From NCBI GenBank assembly GCA_024684515.1, contig JAIKWS010000038.1, positions 1-41,598 of the forward strand: a stretch of DNA of 41,598 bases, written 5' to 3'. Shown here piece after piece: positions 1-7,546 of the stretch; the first letter of the stretch is position 1, and every line of letters starts with the position of its first letter. The translations under genes and the position numbers were made by a program. The notes under the pieces were generated by a model. That model ran no database searches. It had not been told where the DNA came from and worked only from the letters and a program-made list of their open reading frames with translations. Source of the stretch: Prevotella sp. Its GTDB lineage: Bacteria > Bacteroidota > Bacteroidia > Bacteroidales > Bacteroidaceae.

Positions 1-1
1 T

Positions 2-364
2 GCCGATGTGCAGACCGACAACGCATTTTGTCAGTTCAAATCGCCTGAGTGGGGATGGCGGGCAGCCTTCTACCTGCTCACCCGCAACTACTATCACCAG
101 CATCATCTGCATACCATCCGTGGCATCATCAGTAGGTGGGCTCCACCACAGGACCACAACGACACGGAGGCATATATCCGCAACGTGAGTAGGCTGACGG
201 GCATCGGGGCTGATGATGACCTGGGCATTCCCTCGGTAGAACCTGGCAACTGGTTGCTCCTTGGTGCTGCGATGTGCATCCAGGAATGTGGCACGGAGGG
301 CCTAGACCTCTTCGCCATGCTCAGAGGATGGGGCATGTGCAGGAAGGACGTGGCGAAAGGGTGA
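2..364 (+). CDS. Phage-type structural protein P5 homologue, 5' partial
   Basis: The reading frame is open to the left edge, so the true start lies outside the window; the first possible start inside is a GTG at 8, but coding sense (A-D-V-Q-T-D-N) continues upstream of it. About 120 residues are visible. The order F-x-S-P-E-W-G-W-R-A-A, then a Tyr-rich helix, then T-I-R-G-I-I-S-R-W-A-P-P with N-D-T-E-A-Y-I, matches by memory the small P5-like structural proteins annotated in Bacteroidetes prophages and chromosomes; these often begin with an N-N-P-G-N-I-R segment that would be off-window. No other phage gene is visible. It is followed by a strong terminator. The family assignment is by pattern recognition; the function in this host is unknown. 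Confidence 0.65.
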   Translation, partial: ADVQTDNAFCQFKSPEWGWRAAFYLLTRNYYHQHHLHTIRGIISRWAPPQDHNDTEAYIRNVSRLTGIGADDDLGIPSVEPGNWLLLGAAMCIQECGTEGLDLFAMLRGWGMCRKDVAKG

Positions 365-422
365 AAGACCCTCCTAGCCTCCCTGCTTAGGGAGGTGACC
401 ATGCGGAAGGATTGACTACGAG

Positions 423-463
423 AAAAGCCCCTCACAAGTATCGAAGCTTGTAGAGGGGCTTTT
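423..463 (+). terminator. Rho-independent terminator after the P5-like gene
   Basis: An 11-bp stem AAAAGCCCCTC / GAGGGGCTTTT encloses a second short stem (CAAG/CTTG) and ends in a T run on the plus strand and an A run on the other side, so it could work in both directions. It sits 59 nt after the stop codon. Confidence 0.8.
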
Positions 464-469
464 GTGAAT

Positions 470-760
470 GATAAAAGAAAGAGAAAAAGGGGAAAAGGGA
501 AAAGGGGAAATCGAGTGTGTTTGCAACTGCAAGATTTGGCGTTTTTTGCAAATGGTCTTTTAGTCGCTTCGCTTTGTAAAAGCGGCAAGCCGATTACTTT
601 TAGTCGAGCTTAGCTCTTTGTAAAAGCGGCAAGCCGATTACTTTTAGTCGCTTCGCTTTGTAAAAGCGAGACAAGCTCGAGCGTGAAAGAGGAAAAAGGG
701 AAAAGGGGAAAAGGGGAAATCGAGTGTGTTTGCAACTGCAAGATTTTGGCGTTTTGCAAA
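470..760. repeat. Composite intergenic repeat cluster
   Basis: Two near-identical copies of a roughly 48-bp element (504-552 and 713-760), each starting GGGGAAATCGAGTGTG and ending in GCAAA, flank three tandem copies (557-596, 597-640, 641 to about 671) of an element beginning CTTTTAGTCG and containing TTTGTAAAAGCG. The central copies carry a self-complementary CTTTTA...TAAAAG core and two share GGCAAGCCGATTA. A/G-rich runs (AAAAGGGG) precede both outer copies. The minus-strand open frames across it encode the repeated, low-complexity outer unit twice and are not genes. With the terminators at 423 and 922 this accounts for most of the 655-bp gene-free stretch 365-1019; I see nothing else in the remainder. 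Confidence 0.75.
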
Positions 761-921
761 GTGTTAAAGCCAAGGGTGCGTGACACTTGAATGACGGATG
801 CTTACATGTTGTATTCAAAAAGGCTCGCTATCCCTGCGATAGGGTGCTGATGGTGCTACACCAAAAGGATGATAGCTGAGGGCAGAGGTCTAGGGTCTGA
901 GGTCGAAGCACTTGCATCCAG

Positions 922-953
922 AAATGGGAAGGAAACTGTTTTCCTTCCCATTT
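922..953 (-). terminator. Terminator downstream of glmS
   Basis: A 14-bp perfect inverted repeat AAATGGGAAGGAAA / TTTCCTTCCCATTT with a 4-nt loop lies about 65 nt beyond the glmS stop. The stem ends are A/T rich; the T tract is short on the minus strand. Confidence 0.65.
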
Positions 954-1019
954 TCTCTCGTTTTCCCGTACCTCTGACCTACGGCCGGAAGTACTATTTC
1001 CCACTATGTCACAGCCAGC

Positions 1020-2864
1020 CTACTCCACGGTGACACTCTTGGCGAGGTTGCGCGGCTGGTCAACGTTCTTGCCCTTGCATACCGCCACATGATAGGCCAG
1101 CAGCTGCAGGGGTATGGTGGATACCAGGGGCTCGAGACACTCCTGCACGTCAGGCAGCTCGATGACCTCGTCGGCAATCTTGGAGATGGTGTCGTCATCT
1201 TTCGATACCAGGGCTATCACCCTACCCTGCCGGGCTTTGATCTCCTGGATATTGGACAGCACCTTCTCGTACATGGCATTGTGGGTGGCGATGACCACCA
1301 CGGGCATGTCGGAGTCGATGAGGGCAATGGGACCGTGCTTCATCTCGGCAGCGGGATAGCCCTCGGCATGGATATAGGATATCTCCTTGAGCTTCAGTGC
1401 CCCCTCGAGGGCTACGGGGTAGGAGAAGCCTCGTCCCAGGTAGAGGAAATTGTGGGCATAAGTGAATGTGCGTGCCAGGTCCTTGACATGCTCATTGGTC
1501 TGCAGCACCTCCCGTATCTTGTCGGGAATCTCGCTGAGTCCCTTCACGATCTTCAGATATTCGTCGCGGTCAATGGTGCCCTTGGCCTCTCCCATAGCAA
1601 GTGCTATCATCGTGAGCACCGTCACCTGTCCTGTGAAGGCCTTGGTCGAGGCAACGCCAATCTCGGGTCCCACATGGATGTACGTACCGGTATCCGTGGC
1701 ACGTGGTATGGACGAGCCGATGGCGTTGCACACACCATAGATGAAGGCTCCCCGCTCCTTGGCCAGCTGTACTGCCGCCAGTGTGTCGGCCGTCTCCCCG
1801 CTCTGGCTGATGGCTATCACCACGTCACCCTTGCCGACGACAGGATTGCGGTATCGGAACTCGCTGGCATACTCCACCTCGACAGGTATGCGTACGAGGG
1901 TCTCGATGATCTGCTTGCCGATGAGTCCAGCATGCCACGAGGTGCCACATGCCACGATGACGATGCGCTTGGCTTCGAGCAGCTGCCGGCGATAGTCGAT
2001 CAGTGCTGACAGGGTGACATGATCGGCCTCTACGTTCACCCGTCCACGCATGCAGTTGGTCAGACACTCCGGCTGTTCGAAGATCTCCTTCAGCATGAAG
2101 TGGGGGTATCCTCCTTTCTCTATCTGTCCCAGGTCGATGTCTACGGTCTTCACGTTCAGCTCCTGCTCTTCGCCGAGGATGCTCACCACATGCAGGTCCT
2201 CACCCCGTCGTATGACGGCGATATTGCCATCTTCGAGATAGACCACCTTGTCGGTATATTCCACGATCGGGCTGGCATCGCTGCCGAGGAAGAACTCGTC
2301 GTCGCCAATGCCTACCACCAGTGGGCTCTGCTTGCGGGCAGCGATGATCTGGTCGGGGTCGTTCTTGTCAAGCACGGCAATGGCATAGGCTCCGATGACC
2401 TGATAGAGGGCCACCTGTACAGCCTCGAGCAGTGTGAGCTGCTTGCGGTTCATGATATACTCTATCAGCTGTACGAGCACCTCCGTGTCGGTATCGCTCT
2501 GGAAGTGAACGCCCTTGCCCTGCAGCTTCATCTTGATGTCGGCATAGTTCTCGATGATGCCATTATGGATGATGGCCAGCTTGTGCGACTCGGAGTAATG
2601 AGGGTGTGCGTTGCGGCTTGATGGCTCTCCGTGTGTAGCCCACCGCGTGTGGGCGATGCCCACGCTGCCAGCCACGTTCTTGTCGGCACAGTACTCACAG
2701 AGATTGTCAACCTTGCCTTTGGACTTGTAGACATTCAGCTCACCCTGGTCGTTGATGAGTGCCACACCTGCTGAGTCATAGCCACGATATTCCAGTCGTC
2801 GCAATCCTTTGACTAGAATGGGAAAGGCATCTTTCTTTCCGATATAACCTACTATTCCACACAT
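1020..2864 (-). CDS. glmS: Glutamine--fructose-6-phosphate aminotransferase (isomerizing)
   Basis: Makes glucosamine-6-phosphate from fructose-6-phosphate and glutamine, the first step to UDP-GlcNAc for cell wall and LPS. The frame opens 30 codons further upstream, but the ATG at 2864 gives M-C-G-I-V-G-Y, placing the N-terminal nucleophile Cys2 of the class II glutamine amidotransferase domain; the upstream extension lacks family similarity and reaches into the promoter. 614 residues, a normal length. The amidotransferase half is followed by two SIS sugar-isomerase domains (V-A-C-G-T-S-W-H; later S-Q-S-G-E-T-A-D-T) and ends N-L-A-K-S-V-T-V-E, a family hallmark. It lies downstream of two ABC exporter genes on the same strand but has its own promoter at 2952-2982. 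Confidence 0.97.
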   Translation of the reverse strand: MCGIVGYIGKKDAFPILVKGLRRLEYRGYDSAGVALINDQGELNVYKSKGKVDNLCEYCADKNVAGSVGIAHTRWATHGEPSSRNAHPHYSESHKLAIIHNGIIENYADIKMKLQGKGVHFQSDTDTEVLVQLIEYIMNRKQLTLLEAVQVALYQVIGAYAIAVLDKNDPDQIIAARKQSPLVVGIGDDEFFLGSDASPIVEYTDKVVYLEDGNIAVIRRGEDLHVVSILGEEQELNVKTVDIDLGQIEKGGYPHFMLKEIFEQPECLTNCMRGRVNVEADHVTLSALIDYRRQLLEAKRIVIVACGTSWHAGLIGKQIIETLVRIPVEVEYASEFRYRNPVVGKGDVVIAISQSGETADTLAAVQLAKERGAFIYGVCNAIGSSIPRATDTGTYIHVGPEIGVASTKAFTGQVTVLTMIALAMGEAKGTIDRDEYLKIVKGLSEIPDKIREVLQTNEHVKDLARTFTYAHNFLYLGRGFSYPVALEGALKLKEISYIHAEGYPAAEMKHGPIALIDSDMPVVVIATHNAMYEKVLSNIQEIKARQGRVIALVSKDDDTISKIADEVIELPDVQECLEPLVSTIPLQLLAYHVAVCKGKNVDQPRNLAKSVTVE

Positions 2865-2951
2865 AATTTTTCGATTGATTTTTGTATTTTCGTGTTTGTG
2901 TATCAGGGCTGTCAGGCCCCGGATTTTCTGTTGCGTGTTTGTTGTCGGGTG

Positions 2952-2982
2952 CAAAGGTACAAATAAGTGAGAAGAAAACCAA
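2952..2982 (-). promoter_or_regulatory. Bacteroidota-type promoter of glmS
   Basis: On the minus strand: TTG, a 20-bp spacer, then TACCTTTG (2959-2952), matching the Bacteroidota -33/-7 consensus. The 5' leader would be about 80 nt. Confidence 0.8.
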
Positions 2983-3092
2983 ATAATTTTCTAGATTTTT
3001 CTCAACACGACAGTGCAGAGAGGCCATCAACGGCAGCTGACGAGGAGGGCAGAGGCATCATGTTGCGACTCCCAGCCCCCTTGGCGTTGGCA

Positions 3093-4916
3093 CTAGTCGA
3101 TCTGATTGCCGGTATAGAGCTGGTAGTACTGTCCTCGCAATGCCAGCAGCTGCTGGTGTGTGCCATGTTCTGCTATATGCCCATGGTCGAGGACGATAAT
3201 CTGGTCGGCATTGCGTACGGTGCTCAGGCGATGGGCAATGACAAAGGTGGTACGTCCCTTCATGATGCTGTCCATGCCCCGTTGCACCAGCTGTTCCGTA
3301 CGGGTGTCGATAGAACTGGTGGCCTCGTCGAGGATAAGCACGGGAGGGTTGGCAACGGCAGCCCGTGCGATGGCAAGCAGCTGACGCTCACCCTGGCTCA
3401 GGTTACCGCCATCTCCCTGAAGCATCGTCGAGTAGCCCATCGACAGACGCAAGATAAAGTCGTGTGCCCCCACAAGCTGTGCCGCCTTGACGCACTCCTC
3501 GTCGGTAGCCTCCAGACATCCGTATCGTATGTTGTCGAGAACGGTGCCCGTGAAGAGGTGTGTCTCTTGCAGCACTATCGTCATCGAACGCCTGAGGGAA
3601 CGCTTCCGGATATCGTTGATGGGTATGCCGTCATAGAGAATCTCACCCCGCTGGATGTCATAGAAGCGATTGATGAGGTTGATGATGGTGGTCTTGCCAG
3701 CCCCCGTGCCCCCTACGAACGCAATCTTCTGTCCTGGGTCGGTATTGATATTGATATCGAAGAGCACCTGTCTTTCTGCAACATAGCCGAAGTCGACATG
3801 CCTGAAGTCAACATCCCCCTTCGGACTGTCGAGCTCGTGGTGTCCTTCATCAACCTCCGGCTGGGCATCGCCAAGTGCAAACACCCGCTCGGCACCCACC
3901 GAGGCATTCAGCACGGAATTGATCTGCTGGGAGACATGGGAGATGGGCTGCGTGAAACTCTTGTTCAGCTGCAGGAAGGCCACGATGGTACCCAGTGACA
4001 GCTCCCATCTGCCAGACAATGCCAGTGCCGCACCGACGACTGCGAGGAGCACATATCCCAGGTTGCCCAGGTTGCCATTGACAGGCATCACGATATTGGC
4101 TATCTTATTGGCATTGAAGGCCGAAGAGCGCAATCGCTCGTTTATTTCTTCAAACTCCTCGATAGCCTGCTGTTCGTGACAGAAGACCTTCACCACCTTC
4201 TGTCCGGTCATCATCTCTTCGATGAATCCGTTCACACTTGCCAGCGACTCCTGCTGAGTACGGAAGAAGCCCCGCGACCACTTGCCGAGCTTGGTTGTGG
4301 TAACCATCATCACCACAGCGATGAGGATGCTCACCAATGTCAGGGGCACAGAGAGGACCACCATCGACGTGAAAGTGGCCACGATGGTAATGATGGATGA
4401 GAAGACCTGTGCCATAGCCGTGCTGATCATCTGCCGCAGCGAGTCCACATCATTGGTATATACCGACATGAGCTCGCCATGCGAGTGGGTGTCGAAATAG
4501 TTGATGGGCAACTGCTCCATACGTTCGAAGATCTGCTTGCGCAGTCGTAGCATCGTGCCCTGGCTGACATTGATCATCAGGCGGTTGTAGGCATAGCTGG
4601 CAATGACTCCCAGGAGCAGGATGAGTCCTAGTCGGAACAACGTCTGTAGCAGCGACGAATACTCTGGGTTGTCCATCTGCGTCAGTGGGGTGATGTAATC
4701 GTCTATCAGCGTACGAGTGAAAAGTGTTGAGAAGAGTGACGTGATGCTGCTGACGACGATGCATACGAGGACGGTGAGGATGCTGAGCCTATAGTGCTTC
4801 ATGACGAAGGCAAAGAGCCGCATCATGACCTGTCGCTGCTGCTTCGTGGCCTTCTGGAAGCCGGCATTCTGTCCCCCACCGCCACGTGGTCCCTGTCCGA
4901 ATGCTGCCTGTCTCAT
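3093..4916 (-). CDS. ABC exporter half-transporter with consensus Walker B
   Basis: A 607-residue half-transporter: Gly-rich N-terminus (residues 10-20), six-helix exporter domain (about 45-330), then a nucleotide-binding domain. Walker A G-G-T-G-A-G-K-T-T at 402-410, signature N-L-S-Q-G-E from 505, and Walker B L-I-L-D-E-A-T at 527-533 with the catalytic Glu531 present. Its start codon overlaps the stop of the upstream ABC gene (ATGA at 4913-4916), so the two are co-translated and almost certainly pair as a heterodimer (LmrCD/BmrCD/TM287-288 class). The signature Gln-Gly-Glu departs from the usual Gly-Gly-Gln, expected where the degenerate ATP site forms. The substrate cannot be inferred; multidrug or lipid export are common for the family. 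Confidence 0.9.
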   Translation of the reverse strand: MRQAAFGQGPRGGGGQNAGFQKATKQQRQVMMRLFAFVMKHYRLSILTVLVCIVVSSITSLFSTLFTRTLIDDYITPLTQMDNPEYSSLLQTLFRLGLILLLGVIASYAYNRLMINVSQGTMLRLRKQIFERMEQLPINYFDTHSHGELMSVYTNDVDSLRQMISTAMAQVFSSIITIVATFTSMVVLSVPLTLVSILIAVVMMVTTTKLGKWSRGFFRTQQESLASVNGFIEEMMTGQKVVKVFCHEQQAIEEFEEINERLRSSAFNANKIANIVMPVNGNLGNLGYVLLAVVGAALALSGRWELSLGTIVAFLQLNKSFTQPISHVSQQINSVLNASVGAERVFALGDAQPEVDEGHHELDSPKGDVDFRHVDFGYVAERQVLFDININTDPGQKIAFVGGTGAGKTTIINLINRFYDIQRGEILYDGIPINDIRKRSLRRSMTIVLQETHLFTGTVLDNIRYGCLEATDEECVKAAQLVGAHDFILRLSMGYSTMLQGDGGNLSQGERQLLAIARAAVANPPVLILDEATSSIDTRTEQLVQRGMDSIMKGRTTFVIAHRLSTVRNADQIIVLDHGHIAEHGTHQQLLALRGQYYQLYTGNQID

Positions 4917-6691
4917 GCCTCACCTCCTTTCTTGTCAAAATCGCCCTTGTCGCTGGTTTGTATCTCGTATATCTCACGATAGAGCTCATTATCCTTCAAG
5001 AGCTGCTCGTGTGTATCGAAGCCTGTCACCATGCCATTGTCCACCACGAGAATGCGGTCGCAATGCTGTACACTACTGATTCGCTGGGCAATGATCAGCT
5101 TGGTCATCTGTGGCAGCTGCTGTCGGAAGGCCTGCTGTATCAGTGCATCGGTACGGGTATCGCAAGCCGATGTGGAGTCGTCGAGCACCAGTATCTTCGG
5201 CCTTTTCAGCAGAGCCCGTGCGATACAGAGCCGCTGTTTCTGACCACCGCTGACGTTGATGCCTCCCTGCTCTATCTTCGAGTCGTATTGCTGTGGCATC
5301 TCCATGATGAATCCATCGGCCTGTGCCATCCTACATGCCTGGCGGCACTCGTCGAGTGTAGCGTCTGCCCTACCCCATCTGAGATTGTCGATGACCGTAC
5401 CACTGAAGAGTGTATTCTGCTGCAGCACCACTGCCACGGCATCGCGCAGGACAGTCAGGTCGTATTCCCTGACGTTGCGGCCCCCTACCAGCACCTCACC
5501 CTGAGTAGGGTCGTAGAGACGGCTGATCAGGTTCACCAAAGTGGACTTGCCACTGCCCGTACCGCCAATCACGCCAATGGTCTCGCCGGAACGTATCGAG
5601 AACGAGACATTGAACAGTGCCGACCTGCGATGCTGGGGCTTGCCGGATGAGCTGTCGGAGGGAGTGGCATAGTCGAAGCGTACCTGGCGAAACTCCACGT
5701 TGCCATCGGCAACCTCCATCAGCGGCTGGTCAGGATTCTGTATGCTGGCCGTATGCTCTATCACCTCGCTGACACGCTGGGCAGAGGCCGCACTCTGCGT
5801 AAGCATGACAAAGATCATCGAGAGCATCATCAGCGACTGGAGTATCGACATGACATAGGTAAACAGGCTTGTCAGCTCGCCAGTAGTCAACGTGCCGCCA
5901 ACAATGAAATGGGCACCCCACCAGGACAGGGCAATGATGCAGCCATAGACCACCATGTTCATCACAGGATGGTTGAGTGCCATCAGGCTCTCTGCCTTCG
6001 TATAGAGCTGATATAGTCCATCGGCAGCCCTGGCGAACTTCGAGTTCTCATAGTCCTCGCGTACAAACGCCTTCACCACACGGATGCCAGTCACATTCTC
6101 CTGCACACGCTGGTTCAGCTCGTCGTATTTGACATATACCTGCTGGAAGAGACGTGCCACACGCGAGATAATCATGTAGAGCGACACCCCCAGCACTCCC
6201 ATGGCAATAATAAAGATGAGCGACAGACGGGGATCTATGACCAGACACATGACGATGCTGAGCAACAGCCGGAAGGGTGCACGCACAGTGACACGCAGTA
6301 TCTGCTGGAAAGCATTCTGAAGTGAGTTCACATCGGTGGTCATACGTGTGACGAGCCCACTAGTGGAATATCTGTCTATATCCTGAAACGAGAAGGTCTG
6401 TATGTTGCTGTACATAGCCCGTCTGAGATTGCTTGCGAATCCCGTCGATGCGTATGCCGACACACGTCCTGCCATGATTCCGAAGAATAACGACAGGAAT
6501 GCCATCCCCACCATCATCAGCCCGTATTTGTAGACGGCCTGCATGTCACCAGCCATGATACCACGGTCGATGAGCATGGCCGTAACATAGGGGATGAGAA
6601 CATCCATCACCACCTCAAGGGCCGTCAGCAGCGGGGTTGCCACGGAAGCCAGTTTGTATTTGCCTATCTGGCGATATAAGGTCTTCAGCAT
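4913..6691 (-). CDS. ABC exporter half-transporter with degenerate Walker B
   Basis: A 592-residue partner of the following ABC gene. Six-helix exporter domain to about residue 310, Walker A G-G-T-G-S-G-K-S-T at 376-384, canonical signature V-S-G-G-Q from 480, but Walker B reads L-V-L-D-D-S-T with Asp505 where the catalytic Glu should be. That asymmetry is the known hallmark of heterodimeric exporters with one consensus and one degenerate ATPase site. The ATG at 6691 gives a natural N-terminus (M-L-K-T-L-Y-R). Just upstream (end about 6704) is what looks like the 3' end of a group II intron, and the nearest promoter candidate is 230 nt upstream. Confidence 0.92.
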   Translation of the reverse strand: MLKTLYRQIGKYKLASVATPLLTALEVVMDVLIPYVTAMLIDRGIMAGDMQAVYKYGLMMVGMAFLSLFFGIMAGRVSAYASTGFASNLRRAMYSNIQTFSFQDIDRYSTSGLVTRMTTDVNSLQNAFQQILRVTVRAPFRLLLSIVMCLVIDPRLSLIFIIAMGVLGVSLYMIISRVARLFQQVYVKYDELNQRVQENVTGIRVVKAFVREDYENSKFARAADGLYQLYTKAESLMALNHPVMNMVVYGCIIALSWWGAHFIVGGTLTTGELTSLFTYVMSILQSLMMLSMIFVMLTQSAASAQRVSEVIEHTASIQNPDQPLMEVADGNVEFRQVRFDYATPSDSSSGKPQHRRSALFNVSFSIRSGETIGVIGGTGSGKSTLVNLISRLYDPTQGEVLVGGRNVREYDLTVLRDAVAVVLQQNTLFSGTVIDNLRWGRADATLDECRQACRMAQADGFIMEMPQQYDSKIEQGGINVSGGQKQRLCIARALLKRPKILVLDDSTSACDTRTDALIQQAFRQQLPQMTKLIIAQRISSVQHCDRILVVDNGMVTGFDTHEQLLKDNELYREIYEIQTSDKGDFDKKGGEA

Positions 6692-6703
6692 TTGTCTTTG
6701 TAG

Positions 6704-6780
6704 GTCGAGTAAGTGGAGGGGCTACCCTCTCTTGTCACGGAACCGTGCCTAACAGTCTCCTGTCGACGGCTCTTCGTACT
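6704..6780 (-). mobile_element. Probable group II intron 3' end (domains V-VI), remnant without RT gene
   Basis: On the minus strand 6772-6740 starts GAGCCGT and ends ACGGTTC; the two ends pair (7 bp including one G-U), and an inner 5-bp stem is capped by a GAGA (GNRA) tetraloop with unpaired bases on the 3' arm. This is the shape of a domain V of about 34 nt. It is followed by a short hairpin (GAGGG-TAGC-CCCTC) and TTACTCGAC, where the A seven bases from the end fits the domain VI branch point. The second intron at the right window edge ends in the same way (TACTCGAT). No reverse transcriptase frame lies upstream, so this is a fragment or an ORF-less derivative. The predicted 3' exon starts 13 nt before the ABC start codon. 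Confidence 0.6.
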
Positions 6781-6923
6781 TAGCTCTGTTGTTTCATTGT
6801 TTATAATTCCATTTATTTCAATTTGTGAAGTCGCGGATATTAGCACTGTTTTACCAAGCATGTTTTCAGCTACTGCGGCCACTTACGGGTATCACTTTGT
6901 CATCGTGACACACTTTTCTGTTG

Positions 6924-6931
6924 CAAAAGTA
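6924..6931 (-). promoter_or_regulatory. Candidate -7 element for the ABC-exporter operon
   Basis: TACTTTTG on the minus strand, about 230 nt upstream of the ABC start. No clear TTG at the right distance. If used, the leader would include the group II intron-like structure. Confidence 0.4.
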
Positions 6932-7112
6932 CAAATAAAAATGGAAAAACATGCATCCGTGACATTTTTTATTTCAAGAAAAAGGGATTTTGCTCATCCC
7001 ACCTGATTTTTATAGTAGTCAGGTACACCATGCCATTGCAGCTTTCCCTTCGGCTATCGAACAATAAGACACAACAATCCCCGACTCTTGCTGAGACAGA
7101 AGAGGTCACCGG

Positions 7113-7244
7113 GCCGTAATCCCACTCATTGCGAGCCGTAATCCCACTCATAGTGAGCCGTAATCCCACTCATAGTGAGCCGTAATCCCACTTGTAGTGA
7201 GCCGTAATCCCACTTGTAGTGAGCCGTAATCCCACTCATTGCGA
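7113..7244. repeat. Six perfect-length 22-bp tandem repeats
   Basis: Units begin at 7113, 7135, 7157, 7179, 7201 and 7223; a seventh begins at 7245 but only its first six bases (GCCGTA) match. Each starts GCCGTAATCCCACT and ends in one of three 8-base variants: CATTGCGA (A), CATAGTGA (B) or TGTAGTGA with a preceding T (C). The order is A-B-B-C-C-A. There are no spacers, so it is not a CRISPR array, and 22 bp is not a coding period. It lies in the 855-bp gene-free stretch 6692-7546; 7245-7440 shows no feature I can name. Confidence 0.9.
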
Positions 7245-7455
7245 GCCGTACATCGTCACACATTACTTAATAATGAACGCGGAAGACAGCTTTTGCCGAC
7301 GAGTCCTCGGTATATTTGACAATGTGCCGCTATGTCCATCGGCAGTCAGCACAACTGTCATACCTACGACCCATGAGAAATCGTCGAAAACATCGACAGA
7401 AAGCACCTAAAGGGTTAAAAATTGCTTAAATGCTTTTTTATTGAAGAAAAAAGTG

Positions 7456-7463
7456 TACCTTTG
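7456..7463 (+). promoter_or_regulatory. Candidate -7 element of the gyrA operon
   Basis: TACCTTTG about 85 nt before the gyrA ATG, followed by GCAGACAAATAC, as seen at other promoters here. No TTG at 19-21 bp upstream. Confidence 0.6.
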
Positions 7464-7546
7464 CAGACAAATACAAAATAGGAAAAACACGCCAGCGAGG
7501 CTAAAAAGTGGCTCTACGGCGATTTCCACTCAAACAAGTAAAAGAA

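Noticed and set aside
103..588. Minus-strand open frame of 161 codons, and a similar one at 600-818
   Set aside because: Both run through the intergenic repeat cluster and encode the same low-complexity Phe/Pro/Leu stretch from the repeat; the first also lies antisense to the P5-like gene.
1089..2621. Long plus-strand frames opposite glmS
   Set aside because: They are mirror frames of a highly conserved minus-strand gene and show no domain or start context.
6685..6882. 65-codon minus-strand frame ending near the ABC start
   Set aside because: It reads through the group II intron-like D5/D6 structure; no homology recognised, and the composition looks non-coding.
7113..7244. CRISPR array
   Set aside because: Units are directly adjacent with no spacers, and no cas gene is present.
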